Source: Flaveria trinervia
Lineage: Eukaryota > Streptophyta > Magnoliopsida > Asterales > Asteraceae
Assembly (NCBI GenBank): GCA_025506515.1
Contig: CM046452.1
Coordinates: forward strand, 40,271,518 to 40,335,517
Reading direction: 5' to 3'
DNA length: 64,000 nucleotides
The position numbers were made by a program, and so were the translations under genes. Below are positions 12,111 to 24,125 of the stretch, one piece after another. Numbering within the stretch: position 1 is the first letter of the stretch; each line of letters begins with the position of its first letter. Under the pieces are notes generated by a model. That model saw only the letters and a program-made list of their open reading frames with translations. It did no database searches and was not told where the DNA came from.

Positions 12111-13404
12111 GTACTTACATGTATTAACTTTTGAACTTAATCATAAGTTAACGTGACTGAATTGATTTTTCATATTATGAAGTCTTGTCCTTGATTGACT
12201 TTCTTATTAAGTTGACTGTTAAAATTGTCAATTCTTGCTTGGATTGACTTGTATGTCACAAGTGATACAAGTTTCCTATTTTGACTAATCTTGGACTTTT
12301 CATGCTTCCTAGAATCTGCATAAGCTGGATACAATGGTATAACTTTTTGCAACAACACCAAGTTTTTTTTCTGCTTTGTTTTGAAAGTAAGTTAAGCTAG
12401 TAAACAAAAATATGGACTTACTCAAAAATTTTAAATTACTCCCCCTAAAGTTTATATCCACATTTGGATAGAAACTTAAAAGATTTGAAAAAAAATTAAA
12501 TTTTATTATGATTATTAGTAATGAAGAGAATTATATATTTTGTTGGGATCATATCAGTCTTACATTACACATGTGCATCCTTTATGATTAAATGGACATG
12601 TTTATGAACGTGATGATTGAAGGTATGTTTGTCCTCTTAAACTCATACCAGGTTGATATTTTGATGCAAATGATTTTTATCATGTTCTTGGTTGATTGAA
12701 TTATTCAATGTGTACCTCACACACAAGCATAGAATGATCAACCATCCTTATACAATGCATGGTAGAACTTTTTCACAACTTTTCTTACCAGGTTACTTAA
12801 GTTATGAGAACTCATTTTCACTGATCCTCATTGGGATTCTTTTACTTTGATCCTTTTTACGATGATCCTCATTGGGATTCTTTTCACTTCATTTTGGAAG
12901 GTGATCCATGATTGGATTCTTTTGTTCATTCACTTGGAATGTATTGTTTTTGTTGATTCATCCAATTTGGATGTGTTCCTCATTGGGAATCTTTTGGATT
13001 AGGACATCTGCACTATGTGCATGTTTCATCAGGTCTTTGCTCAGCATAACAAAGATGAAACTGATGTAGGTGAAAGAGATTCATAAAGTATCATTACCTG
13101 GTGTGTTTAGGTTACTACACACACATGCACTCAGATAAGCCAATACATACTTGTACTCTGTGACGAGTGTTTCACTATTAATAAGATCTTAGTTCATCAC
13201 TGCATGTATCTTCTCTTCCAAGTTGAGCCTACCAACATATCTCGTAAGTCATGACAGTCTTGCAATTTTTGAAATTAAGCACATTGAATGATATAATGAT
13301 TGTAATTATATCATTTCCCAAGATTCTTTTCTTCATCAAAATTGATTTCTTTTTGTTGTTTTCTCATGTTCTAATGTTTTTGATGTTTTTCATGGTTTTA
13401 CTCA
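12111..13404 (-). other. C1 spacer, no gene seen
   Basis: AT-rich spacer between RNase H and ORF3. It holds a polypurine-like tract (minus strand CTTTAGGGGGAGTAA, 12437-12452) away from any LTR, and three copies of GATCCTCATTGGGATTCTTT-like sequence at about 12825-12925. No ORF of note. Confidence 0.6.
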
Positions 13405-13840
13405 AGGTTAATCATGCCAATTGACTGAACCAGGAATTCAAACCTACTGGGTTCAAATGCCTTGGTAAATAAATCAGCTAATTGATTTTCAGTTGGTACT
13501 TGAATTAATTTGATTAAACTCTTTTCAGCACAATCTCTTAAGAAGTGATATCTAATTTCAATATGTTAGTATTGAGTGCTGAACTGGATTATTAGTTATG
13601 AAAACAGTTGTTGTGTTGTCAATGTAAATTGGCATGTGCAAGAAGTTAAAACCATAATCAAGCATCTGGTTTTGAATCCGGAGTACTTGAGAGCAACAAG
13701 CTGATGCTGCAATATACTCAGCTTCTGTTGTGGACACATATACATTTGTCTACTTCTTGCATTGCCAATATACTAGTCTGGGACCAAGAAATTGACAACC
13801 GCCAGAGGTGGATTTTCTATTGAAGTTGCATCCTCCATAA
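13405..13840 (-). pseudogene. C1 RNase H
   Basis: C-terminal RNase H of a Copia polyprotein, which removes RNA from RNA-DNA hybrids during reverse transcription. Recognisable pieces are SGGCQFLGPRLVYWQCKK, TEAEYIAA, MLDYGFNFLHMPIYIDN (active-site Asp) and ADLFTKAFEPSRFEFL at the end. Stops and small frameshifts interrupt it. Confidence 0.8.
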
Positions 13841-14990
13841 TCACTGTTTGTGAAGGCATAGAGATTGAATTCTCCTTCCTTTGGATACCATAACCCAAGA
13901 GCTGGTTTGCCCTTCAGATATCTGAATATCCTCTTCACTGCATTCACATGTGATTCTTTTGGATCAGCTTGATATCTGGCACACACACAAACACCAAACA
14001 TAATGTCAGGCCTACTGGCTGTTAGATAAATAAGTGAACTGATCATTGATCGATAGTGAGTCTGATCCACTGGTTTGCCTTCAGGATCAGGTCCAATGTT
14101 TACTTTACTATCCACAGGAATTCTGATAGACTGACAGTCAGCAAAGTGGAATTTCTTCAACATGGTTTCCACATATTTAGATTGATTGATGAAGATTCCA
14201 TCTACTGTCTGTTGGACTTGCACCCCTAGAAAGAAGGTGATTTCGCCATAGCACTCATTTGAAATTTTGAGTGCATAAGGTCTTTAAATTCTTTGCAGAG
14301 TTGCTTGTTTTAGAGCCAAATATAATGTCATCCACATAGATCTGGACTAACAATATATCTTTTCCTCTTGTTCTTCTGAAGAGAGTCTGATCAATCTTTT
14401 CTCTTTCATATCCATGTTCAAGAAGAAAGGAAGATAAAGTCTCATACCACTTTCTTGGGGCTTGATGAAGACCATACAGAGCTTTCTCAAGCTTGTAAAC
14501 TCTATGAGGGAAATCTGGATCTTCAAAGCCAGGTGGTTGATTCACATAGACCTCCTCAGTAATCTTTCCATACAGGAAGGCACACTTTATATCCATTTTA
14601 TAAACAATAACTTTCATGGATACCGAATATGCTAGAAAGATTCTGATTACTTCTAGTCTGGCAACAAGAGCAAACACTTTGTCATAGTTGATTCCTTATT
14701 CTTGAGTGTATCCCTGTGCCACTAGTCTTGCTTTTTTCTAATGATGATCCCTCTGTCATCAGTCTTGTTCATGTATAGCCATCTGGTACCGATAGGGTAT
14801 TGTCCTTCGGGAAGATCTACCGGTTGCCATACTTCTTGCTTCTTCAATTGGAGCAATTCTTCCTGCATTACTTCAATCCAGCTATTGTCTTGAAGTGCCT
14901 CTTTGATGTTCTTGGGTACTGTTTGACACAGAAAGCATGAGAACAAATAGATGTTTGCAATACTGGATTTGCTTCTTGTCACCGTCTCAT
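13841..14990 (-). pseudogene. C1 reverse transcriptase
   Basis: Copia RT domain (RVT_2 type) in three frames (14722-14982, 14255-14677, 13750-14223). It begins near KEALQDNSWIEVMQEELLQL and contains KARLVAQG-type DNA mutated to RKKQD. Next come MDIKCAFLYGKITEEVYVNQ, KALYGLHQAPRKWYE, the catalytic YVDDIIFGS (about 14310-14340), and SRPDIMFGVCVCARYQADP in the connection region. The YVDD is intact but frameshifts prevent a continuous product. Confidence 0.85.
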
Positions 14991-15599
14991 TAAGATCACC
15001 ATTAATGGTTTAAACTGGATGATTCTTGTGTATTCTTGTGGTGGGAATGGAGTCACCAACAATTGTTACATCAAGATTGGAGACATTCAGTTCATTATGG
15101 TCAGAGGCACATTCATCTGGTACTGTTGTTGAATTATGAAGATTGTTAGACTCTGTTTCAGTTCCTGCTACAGTTTCAGCAACACTGTTATTGCTTACAT
15201 CATTGATCTCCTTTGTGTTTCAACTGGAGGAGTAGCCTATTTTTGATTTTTGATCTCATTTGACAAATCATGTGAGTGAGATGGTACCAGGCTTGGACCT
15301 CCTTCAGAAGAAACACTAAGTTTTGTGATGGTTTTCTGATGGGATCAGCTTGATGAGGAACATCTTCATTCATGCATTCATCAAATGTAGGAGGAATCAA
15401 TGGAAAATTATCTTTTCTTTCTACAGCTGACGAAGTATCACTTGAATGTATTTTTCTGCATCAGACAAGTGAAATTGATCAAATGATTTTGTAAACATGT
15501 CAATATCAAACAACCAGTCGGGACCATTTGTAGATTCCAGAAACGAATGTTCCTTGAATTGAACATTTCTTGATTCATCAATAATGTTAATCTTGGATT

Positions 15600-16520
15600 A
15601 AACACTCTGTAAGCCTTTGAAATAGAAGAATAACCTACAAAGAATCCTTCATTAGACTGGACGAAAACTTTCCAGATAGTCTTGGGTGTTTAATATTGAG
15701 TTAGGACTACCAAATGATTTAAGAAATCCAATGAATGGTTTTCTATGACAGAGCATTTCATAAGGAGTCATGTTGTTTTCTTTGACAAATAGAGTTCGAT
15801 TCTGTACAAAGCGTGATGTATTAACCGCATCTGCCCAGAAGGTGATTGGTAGTTTAGCATCGGCTAGCATCATTCTTGCTGCTTTAATCAGTGTTCTATT
15901 TCTCCTTTCAGCTACCCCATTTTATTGAGGAGTTCTAGCTGCACTGAATTGATGAGCAATTCCTTTGGTTGCATAAAAAGAACTCATACTTTCATTTTTG
16001 AATTCAATACCATTATCATTTCTTATTATTTTGACCTTAAGATCGAGTTGATTTTAAATTTTAGTGGTAAATTCTTGTATGATTTAGGATGCCTCAATTT
16101 TATGAAGTAAGAAGAAAACCCATGTGAATCGTGAAAAGTCATCAATGATCACTAAACATACTGTTTCTTTCCAATGCTCATTACATGAGTTGTCCAAATA
16201 GATCCATGTGAACTAACTTCAACGGAGTACTGTTAGTGTTCACCAGCTTGGTTTTGTGAGACGATTTATGTTGTTTTCCTTTAAGGCACGCTGAACAGTG
16301 ATTAATAAAATGAAATTCTTTTTGAGGAAGACCAATGACATGGTTTCCTTTGACCAACTTGTTCATGTTTTTAAAGTTTGTGTGCCCCAACGTCTATGCC
16401 AAAGTTGTAACTCATCAAATGATGCTTTTGACAAAAGACATGTTTCTTCTTTAGGTGATGCAGAACACAGGTTTAAGACATATGTATTGTTCTTACTTAG
16501 GGTCTTTAAGACAACCCATT
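15600..16520 (-). pseudogene. C1 integrase with GAG-pre-integrase domain
   Basis: The zinc-binding N-terminal HHCC domain is visible (GHTNFKNMNKLVKGNH, then HCSACLKGKQHKS; 16181-16400) followed by MDLFGQ (first catalytic Asp). RNDNGIEFKNE (about 16000) keeps the second Asp and GVAERRNR the Glu. TPQ-stop-NGVAER is a CAA-to-TAA stop at 15922-15924. The C-terminal part (15652-15873) contains MLADAKLPITFWADAVN. Other frameshifts lie between. It would catalyse insertion of the cDNA into the host chromosome. Confidence 0.85.
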
Positions 16521-16559
16521 CCTTAGGGATCTGAAATCCAGGTTTCAGAATGTAGCAAT

Positions 16560-16830
16560 GAGTGTTTGTAAATTGAATTGAATATTTCTTGTCGCAGATC
16601 TAAGACACGCTTAGCAGATTGAAATTCAGTTGTTCATAGTAGTTCACTCTATCAAAGCTCAGCATCCCGTTTGTCACAGATCCTTCACCTGTAATTCTAC
16701 CACCTTGTGAATCTCCACCAAATGCCACAGTAGTTCCTTGTACATGCTTGAAGTCGTGAAGGAGGGAACGATCTCTAGCCATGTGTCGGGAGCATCCACT
16801 GTCCACGTACCATAAGCTATTGGACCTGTG
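16560..16830 (-). pseudogene. C1 aspartic protease
   Basis: Retropepsin-like segment with WYVDSGCSRHMARD (D-S-G intact, about 16780-16810) and a downstream LNFNLLSVS block that closes Copia proteases. It would cleave the Gag-Pol polyprotein. A TAG follows DLR near 16600. Confidence 0.8.
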
Positions 16831-16907
16831 TCGATGAACCTACAAGCAAAAAGAGCTAATTAGAATAAGGAACCCAAGCCATGATGGTCTTGGGTTCCCG
16901 TTCCTAT

Positions 16908-17465
16908 TCATGATGGTGACTTCTTGGTATTTCCCTCTAAATTATGGTTTAGATAGAGGTGTCCTGGGAGATTTTGGTAATGACTGGGTTGAGTCATCTC
17001 ATCAACATCTACTGAAGATTCTGATGAGTAATGAAATCCTTGGTGTCTGTTTCTTTTTAGAAATTTAGCTTGTTTTTCATTATCAAAAGTAGGTTTTTGT
17101 TTTGGAAGGTCAATTTTGTGGTTGATTGTGAGATGTTTTCTTTGACCCTTCCACAATTCCTTCAAATTATTCCTATCATTTCTTGATCTAGATGTCCTAG
17201 ATTGAGTATTGTGTAAATGAGGTTTGACAGAATGTGTCACAGTGGATGTTTTTGCGATGGGCTTGTGTTGGGGAATTCTTAAACCCTTCTGATTGAAGTA
17301 ACAATCAGATGTATTGTGATTGTTCATGTCACAGATTGAACAATACTTGTTGAAGTAGCAGTTTTTGGTGGAGTGATTGTTCATATCACATATAGAGCAA
17401 TATTGATTAAAAAAGCATTCATCTGTCTTGTGATTGAACATTTCACAAATGTCACAATACATTTG
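16908..17465 (-). pseudogene. C1 tandem CCHC zinc-knuckle block between Gag and PR
   Basis: Open for 184 codons. Three CX2CX4HX4C knuckles follow each other with a period of about 20 residues: CDICEMFNHKTDEC, CSICDMNNHSTKNC, CSICDMNNHNTSDC. A basic linker follows. They are separate from the usual Gag nucleocapsid knuckle at about 18840. Zinc knuckles bind single-stranded RNA, so a role in packaging or chaperoning is likely by family knowledge. The tandem arrangement is also present in C2 (24126-24308). Confidence 0.8.
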
Positions 17466-17699
17466 TTTGTTTCTTGAATCAGATTTTGCCTTGAGTGACT
17501 TAGCTGATATTTACTTCTGCTTAATCACTTTCTTTTCTTTAGGGGATGAATCAGAATCAGCCTTTTTTGTAGTTTGCTTCATAACACTATCTTTGTTTAA
17601 TTTTCTGGGCTGTTTCTGTTTCTTCAACCCATTTCTCACCTCTTTCTCAAACTGGTTAACATGTTCCTTATTGCAGATATCAAACCCAACTCCCTGCCT

Positions 17700-18640
17700 T
17701 AATCTTGAAGACTAAGGGTCTGATAATGTTTTATGTGTTGAACTCAGTGATCCTGTTTGTTTCTTTTGCAGTGAAACCTTTTTTGATTTGCTTGAATTTT
17801 TTGGAGATATGATCTCATTATCAGAACTGCTCTCAGCAGTGGGTTTCACTAACTTCACATATTTCTTTTTACCTTGTAAAATAGAGGTATGAATTTTATA
17901 AAAGGGACAATTGCTTTTACAAGGCTTGAGGTTTTCATGACACTCACTGTCATGTCTGAACACTCTTTAATTTTGATTGGGTGACCTAACTTGATTTTAT
18001 CCTCATTGGTTTCAATATAAACATCAGGTTTGTTTGAGGATTGGTCACTTGTTTTACTATAGATTTAGGTTCCATAGTTTTAGTGTGAATTTCTTTGGTG
18101 AGTGAGACAAATTCAGGCATGACATTCTAGTTGTCATTGTATGGTGCAGGACATGAATTATACCCAATCTCTGACATGTCCTTTGGATCCTTTTGATAAT
18201 CAAGCATCTCTTACAGCTTGACTGAAGATATTTGACACTTTTCAAGTTTCACTTCAGTCAATGAATATTTAGCCTTAGATTGAGCTAACTTTTCAATAAG
18301 GAGCTCATTCTCAGCTGCAAGAGTGTACTTTACACCATGCAGTTTTTCTATGTCAGAGATAAGAGATTTGATTTTGATTTCAAAACCTTTTATTTCTCTC
18401 TTCATCATCTGTGACTTTACCTTTTCTTCCTTAATTTTATCCGCCGGTTTATGGTTATGCTCCCTATAAACTTGCAATTCATTAATACATTTTTCACTAC
18501 AAAGGTTAGATTTTACCTCTGTAGGCATTGGAGATGGACCATCATTGATGTGAGCCATAAGAGCATGATTCTGAAATTGAGGCTTGACTTCCTCTACATA
18601 CACGCTCCAGGCACATACCCCATCTGGCTTTATCACGAGA
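17700..18640 (-). pseudogene. C1 Gag-PR linker, coiled coil
   Basis: Frames 18211-18855 and 17712-17963 give a Lys/Glu/Leu-rich segment (KIKSLISDIEKLHGVKYTL, ENELLIEKLAQSKAKYSL) of coiled-coil character, then a Ser/Lys-rich basic segment (KYVKLVKPTAESSSDNE). No enzyme motif. C2 and C3 have an equivalent linker, so it belongs to this lineage's Gag-Pol. Confidence 0.6.
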
Positions 18641-20005
18641 ACACTGGCAGAAGGCTGACTACTTCCATGAGCTTGATTTGTTAGTTGGGATGGATTGATA
18701 TGACTGGTGTTGATGAGAATGATGATACTGCTGCTGTTGGTTGTTGGAGTGAAAGCTTGAGTTAGGTTGTGAGGATGACTGGCCTTGAGAGTTCCTTTGA
18801 TAGTTGTTTCTCTTGGGGCCATTGCATTCTCTGGAGAAGTGGCCAGCCATGCCACCGTTAAAGCATTTCATCTTGGATTTATCATATCCAAGTTTTGTAT
18901 TTTCATTTAGGCTTAGCTTTCTGCCTTTCCTAAAGAATTTCTTGCTCTCATGGCAATCATGGCCATTTGCCATTGTAGATCCATTTCTTCCACATCATCA
19001 GGATCCATTTCCACCAGATCTTCCTGAATTAGATGACCAGAAGTGAGTCTTCCTCCTAAGTATGCTTCAAAGCTTGCAACAAAGGCATTGTAAGTTGCCT
19101 TTTGTTCTTCTGATCTTGTGTCTTTAGGAGTGGTTTGAGGAGCAGCAATGACTCTAGATGTTTGAGATGATGTTGATGGATGATTGATTGGTGAAGTTGC
19201 AATGAACACAGCGTTGTTCAGTTGATCTCTTGATGAGATGAAATCATCCTCCTCAGTGGTGAAGGCATTTTCCACAGAATGAGATTCTGATGGAAATGTG
19301 TAAGCCTCAATCACTCTTGGTCCATCAAGATTTCTACTTCTTTCATCAAGTTCTAATGCTTCTATTTTGGCTATCTTGATATCTAAAGTAGTACTCTCAA
19401 GATCAAGAGTATTTTTCAACATTGTTACATTCTGTTTCCAGTTTTCAGGTAGGCTGTGAAGCATTTTCTTGTTTAATTCTGTGATCTTGTAAGTGACTCC
19501 CATGATTTTCAAATCATTTACCAACTGTACAATCTATGCAGTTGTTTGGATATGGACTCTCCCTTGGTGTGGTGGAATGTTTCATACTGATTAACAAGCT
19601 TATCCTTGTTAAATTCTGCTACGTCACTGCTTCCTTCACACATAATTTTCAATGCATCCCACATAGCTTTTGTAGTACCATACTTCTCTAATCATTTCAG
19701 CACATCCATCTTGAGTGCTTGAGTTAGAATGGAGTAAGCTTTAAGGTCAATCTTGATTTACTTATAGTCTTCATCATCAAGAGTTAGATCTTCAATTGGT
19801 ATTCTTTCCGTTTTGTAAATTGCAGCTTGATCTGCAGAAAGAGTGACAGGGATATGTGGCCCCTTTGCATTTTGAGATCCAGATATCAGGATCTACACTT
19901 GTGATGTAATTTAAGACTGATTTTCCACTGTTTAAACTCATATTTGTGTTTAAGCATAGGATGTTTAGGTGTATGACCATGTTCTGAGTAACTGTTAGAA
20001 TCCAT
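18640..20005 (-). pseudogene. C1 gag
   Basis: Starts at ATG 20005 (MDSNSYSEHGHTPKHP), about 265 nt from the PBS. The capsid-like region is broken by frameshifts, but ITELNKKMLHSLPENWKQNV (about 19480) and ALELDERSRN match the Copia gag (UBN2-type) fold end. The nucleocapsid knuckle reads CFNGGMAGHFSREC: the second Cys is Gly (TGT to GGT, 18854-18856), so zinc binding is probably lost. Gag forms the virus-like particle in the cytoplasm. Confidence 0.8.
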
Positions 20006-20267
20006 TTTATGAATATAGATTAAGGTGGTTTTTTAAGATTGATTAGTCCAACTTGTCCAAATAGTTCTAATGGATTTCAGAATCAGATTTGTGATTGTAA
20101 TGAGTTTCTTACTATTCGGAATATTTTGGTGAGAATGTGTTGACAGGAGTATTTTCTGCTGTTTACTAAGTAGAGATGATGATATACTCTACTAGTAAGT
20201 AGATTACCAGATCAGTCGAATTCTATTCAGTTCTTGCGCAGATCTGAAAGAGAACCGAGAGCCACAA

Positions 20268-20279
20268 CTTTGATACCAA
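20268..20279 (-). other. C1 primer-binding site
   Basis: Minus strand TTGGTATCAAAG adjoins the 5' LTR. It matches the initiator tRNA-Met 3' end complement (TGGTATCAGAGC) except for one substitution. Confidence 0.85.
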
Positions 20280-20280
20280 T

Positions 20281-20591
20281 TGACTGGGTAAGTAAGATTG
20301 AGATTCTTACTGAGAATCGAATATGGTAATCAGGTCAATGATTGAATGGTGGAAACAAACAATCAAAGAACATTCAATGCAAGAATTATACGCATAAATG
20401 CTTTTGTATTATATATATGAAAGTTGATTGATTACAGAGAATAAGTCACAACAAAAATTCTCTATGTCTATCAGCCGCCCCTCATATATGAGGTTTTCTA
20501 TTCATTTATAGGCAGAAAAGATGCCTTTTACAAAATGACTAAACTACCCCTGACCTATTACATCAGAACTAGTCTAAGTCTTGATCCTCAT
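20281..20591 (-). repeat. C1 5' LTR, part adjoining the PBS
   Basis: Near-identical to 3455-3725, with a 26-bp segment around 20528-20555 (ACAAAATGACTAAACTACCCC) that the left copy lacks. Interrupted by C2 after CTCAT (20587-20591). Confidence 0.9.
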
Positions 20592-20939
20592 TGTTAGTTC
20601 TCAAGAAAGATTAACATGTTGTCTTTATGTGTCTTTTTACTATTTGTAATAGTATACGGACTAGTTTTGTAATTTGTTAGTTCCTTGTGTTTCATTATAA
20701 ATAGCTTAAACTTGTAGCAGTTAGTGAGTGTGTGAAGCACAACAGTTTTAGAACTGATTTAGAACTGCTTACTTACATCGTAATTGTCATTGCTTGATAT
20801 TAATGAAACTATGAATTTTGTTAATATCTTGCTTGATTGATTACTTTGTTTGTATTTCTTTGAATTGTGTTCATACATCTACACAGATCGGTACATTTGA
20901 TTCTATCAAATGGTATCAGAGCTCCCATTGATCCTATCA
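20592..20939 (+). repeat. C2 5' LTR
   Basis: 348 bp, TGTTAGTTCTC to CCTATCA, with TATAAATAGC at about 20697. Its last 30 bp contain AATGGTATCAGAGCTCCC, an extra PBS-like copy inside the LTR, followed outside by the real PBS. Confidence 0.92.
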
Positions 20940-20941
20940 AT

Positions 20942-20954
20942 TGGTATCAGAGCT
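20942..20954 (+). other. C2 primer-binding site
   Basis: TGGTATCAGAGCTG immediately after the LTR end matches the tRNA-iMet complement. A second identical 12-mer lies 31 nt upstream inside the LTR (about 20911-20922). Confidence 0.85.
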
Positions 20955-21341
20955 GTTAGTTGAGTGATTTTTGAGGTTTGTCGAACTTTCAAACTCAAAA
21001 ATTCACTGAATCTGTGGATTTAAGATGTGTTTCATCATCAGAAACATGTTTTAAACCATAATCAGCAGTTAAATTCATCAGATTCGAGATAATTTGTTGA
21101 ATTTGTGTTCGAAAAGTTCACTATTTTTCGAACTGAAAATTACAAAATTGATTGATTTGTTGTTGATATTGAAAGAAATTGATGTTATAAGAATGATTAT
21201 CGGTATAAAACATGTCTAATTGGAAATTTCAATCCAACTCATCAACTTTTGAAGAATTTCAGAAGATTTGAGTTAGTTACATTCATATGAACATGATGAA
21301 TGTGGTGCATTAGAGTTGAGGTTTGTTGAAAAATTGTCTAA

Positions 21342-21808
21342 GGGGCTGTTTGATCACACTAACTCAGTAAGATCTGACTGAGTCAGAAGCTGACCCAGTA
21401 AGATGTTCTGACTGGTTATGCGTGTGACTGAAACTTGGTTTTTTGATTCGGTATCTGACTGACTCAAAAACGTCTCCGCAAATCAGCGCCACCACCACCA
21501 GCATCACCACCACCACCTCCAGCATCACCGCCACCACCTCCAGCATCACCGCCACCACCTCCAGCATCACCGCCACCACCTCCATCATTACCACCACCAC
21601 CTCTAGAATCACCGCCACCACCTCCATCATTACCACCACCACCTCCAGCATCACTGCCACCACCTCCAGTATCACGGCCACCGGCTGACCAAGTCAGCAT
21701 GTTTAAAATTCAGGTCCGGGTCAGACCAAAAGGACCCGATCAGCTCTAATTTCAAACGTATCAAACGGGCTGACCGAGTCAGCCAGGTCAGAACAAACAA
21801 ACAGCCCC
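21342..21808. mobile_element. Tourist-like (PIF/Harbinger) MITE with TSD TAA
   Basis: 467 bp with terminal inverted repeats GGGGCTGTTTG and CAAACAGCCCC, flanked by TAA on both sides (21339-21341 and 21809-21811). This is the classic PIF/Harbinger signature. Subterminal CTGAC/GTCAG words fill both ends. It encodes no transposase. The centre is a CCACCACCTCC minisatellite. Confidence 0.9.
21485..21678. repeat. 24-bp minisatellite inside the MITE
   Basis: About eight units of 24 bp (ACCACCACCTCCAGCATCAC plus CGCC, with variants TCCATCATTACC). All ORFs here are repeat read-through. Confidence 0.88.
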
Positions 21809-21819
21809 TAAGTGTTAGG

Positions 21820-22100
21820 CGTTTGACTACTGCTTAGTCGCATTAACACTGTTTAGGCGTTTTCAGTTCAGACGTTTGATTACTGTTGAAGAGTAAAAGT
21901 CCAAACGTATCATCACTGTTGAGGTGTATTAGAACTGTGTAGGCGCATTATAACTGTTCATGTGTTTTACTACTATTCAGACGCATCAACTTAGGCGTTT
22001 TGGAAAATTTTTCTAAGGCATTCCCTTAGACGTCTCTCAACTTAGGTGCATTAACTATTTAGGAGTTTGTTTACTGTTAAGGCGCATCACCCTTGATACT
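21820..22100 (+). repeat. C2 leader motif region
   Basis: Scattered words TTTAGGCGTTT, AACTGTGTAGGCGCATTA and ACGTTTGATTACTG. Their complements (GCGCCTAAACAGTG) occur in the C2 spacer at 25640-26000. Noncoding, just upstream of gag. Confidence 0.6.
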
Positions 22101-22187
22101 TAGAATTTTTTTTTAAGAAAATTTTTCAAAAACATTTTCATTTCTTTTCTTAATTCAAAATCTAAGAAAAACAACAAAAATATAAGA

Positions 22188-24124
22188 ATGGTGAAATCAG
22201 AAGATTCTGAAAATAGAGTTTCAAAACTTAAAAATAAAGCTGATTTTAAAAATTGGTCTCTTAGGTTAAAACATCATTTAAATTCCATTAACAATGATCT
22301 TTGAAAATCTATAGAGAAAGGACCATACATTCCTATAATAACTGAAGGGCCTGACAAAGGGTTTGTTTATACTAAAGATTCTCAAGAACCCTATCCTGAA
22401 GATGGTCTTCAAGGAGATGATTTAAGAAGAGTAAAGAATGATATCAAAGCATATTCCTTGATGTGTAAAGGACTACCTCTAGAAGTTCTTGCAAGGCTTG
22501 ATGGATATCAAACTGGATACACCATGTATAAAGCCTTAAAGACCATTTGTGAAGGAGGAAAGGAGATTCAAAATCTCAAGAAACAAAAGTTGAAAAGGCA
22601 ATTAGAATTGTTTCAACATTTGTCTAGAGAAACCATAAATTAGATGATGAATAGATTTATTCAACTTACAACTAAGATGTCAACAGATGGTATTAGGCCT
22701 GATCTTGAAGATCCAAATCTTAGACTACTCAATGCTTTACCCTCATCATGGAAACAAATAGTAACCTTACTAAACATACTGAGAAGTTCCCTATGGATCT
22801 GGATCTACTCATTGCCAAGATAGAGTCAGTAGAGATTAGTGAAAGCTCAAGGAATAATGATAGAGCAGCATCAATGTCTCAGTATCAGTTTGTTGCTTCT
22901 CCTACAAACACTATTGAAAATGCATTCATGGCAAAAAGTGAGAAAATTACAGAAGAAGAGGGAGATTTATTTGTTGGAGCATGATTTTTCACTAATTCAT
23001 CATTTACTAGTGCTCCTGCTTATACAACACAGTCTCATTCTCAATCTCCTCCTAAATCTCAGTCTCAAACATATAATGTTCAAATAGAGACTTCTTCATC
23101 TAACTCTGCTAAATCTAGCAAAGTTAAAGATGTGATAAACATCCTATTAGAGGATGAAGAGTCTAAAACTGCATTCACTGCATTTATGGCTAGTTTTCAA
23201 GCATATCAAGGTAGCCATTTAACTCAATTAGACCTTGTTTTGCAGGATTTGCTTGAAATGGATCCTGAAGATGTTAAAGAGATGGACTTAAACTGGCAGA
23301 TGGTGATGATTGCTTACAGGACACAAAAACACTCATATGTCAACAGGAAGTACAAGCCAAGTGCTAACAAGACCGTTGGGTTTGATAAGTCAAAATCAAG
23401 GTGTTTTAACTGTAACAGTTATGGACATTTCTCCAGAGAATGTAAAGCTCCAAGGAATAATGGAGGAAATGCTCAATCAAGTTCTAGCAATCAAAGGTTT
23501 CAACCAGCTCAGAAGACTTTTCAAAAGCCTTATCAAAGTCTTCCTATGCCTAAGCTTAAAGATGAAACAAAATCATCTGATGAAACCAAGAAAGCTTTAG
23601 TAGTCAACATTAAAGATGGTTATGATTGGAGTGCATATGCTAAACAGTTTACTAATGATTTAACATCAATTTTATCTCTTGTTGCGAAAATCCAGGGAGA
23701 AGATTGGTCAGAAAATAATGATCCAAAGGTGGAAGGTGAGAATGAAGAAGATGACTATGATTGGAGTGACAAATCTGATCCTAAGGAGGAAACAGATGAA
23801 GTAGCTCTAATGACATAGTCTAATCAACCTAAGGTTGACACTTAATCTTCAAAATATGAAACCTTATCTCTAAAATTCCCTAAAATCCCATCTGAAGTGA
23901 GACAAAAACTTTGCACAAAATCATGCTATGAACATGTTGAATACTATAGAAACTACTCATATAAAATCTGTGAGAAACTAAAACAAGAAAAGTCAATGCA
24001 TAACAAACTAAAATATGATCATAAAATAGCAGATCAAAAGATTATTTCTCTTCAAACTTCATGGAACAAAACACTAAAAGAATTAGAAATTGTTACTAAA
24101 CAATTGGAAGAGATGACCAAGTGA
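22188..24124 (+). pseudogene. C2 gag and coiled-coil linker
   Basis: ATG 22188 (MVKSEDSENRVSKLK) opens a Copia Gag. Stops at 22302-22304 (TGG to TGA expected) and 22641-22643 (CAG to TAG expected) break it. NALPSSWKQIV marks the capsid end. A normal nucleocapsid knuckle, CFNCNSYGHFSREC, lies at 23401-23442. An acidic stretch (DWSENNDPKVEGENEEDDYD) and a Lys-rich coiled coil follow (23897-24124). C1's Gag is a relative by the same order of motifs. Confidence 0.82.
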
Positions 24125-24125
24125 T

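Noticed and set aside
20905..20956. TGGTATCAGAGC matches as tRNA genes
   Set aside because: Only the 12-18 nt complementary to the tRNA 3' end is present; these are primer-binding sites.
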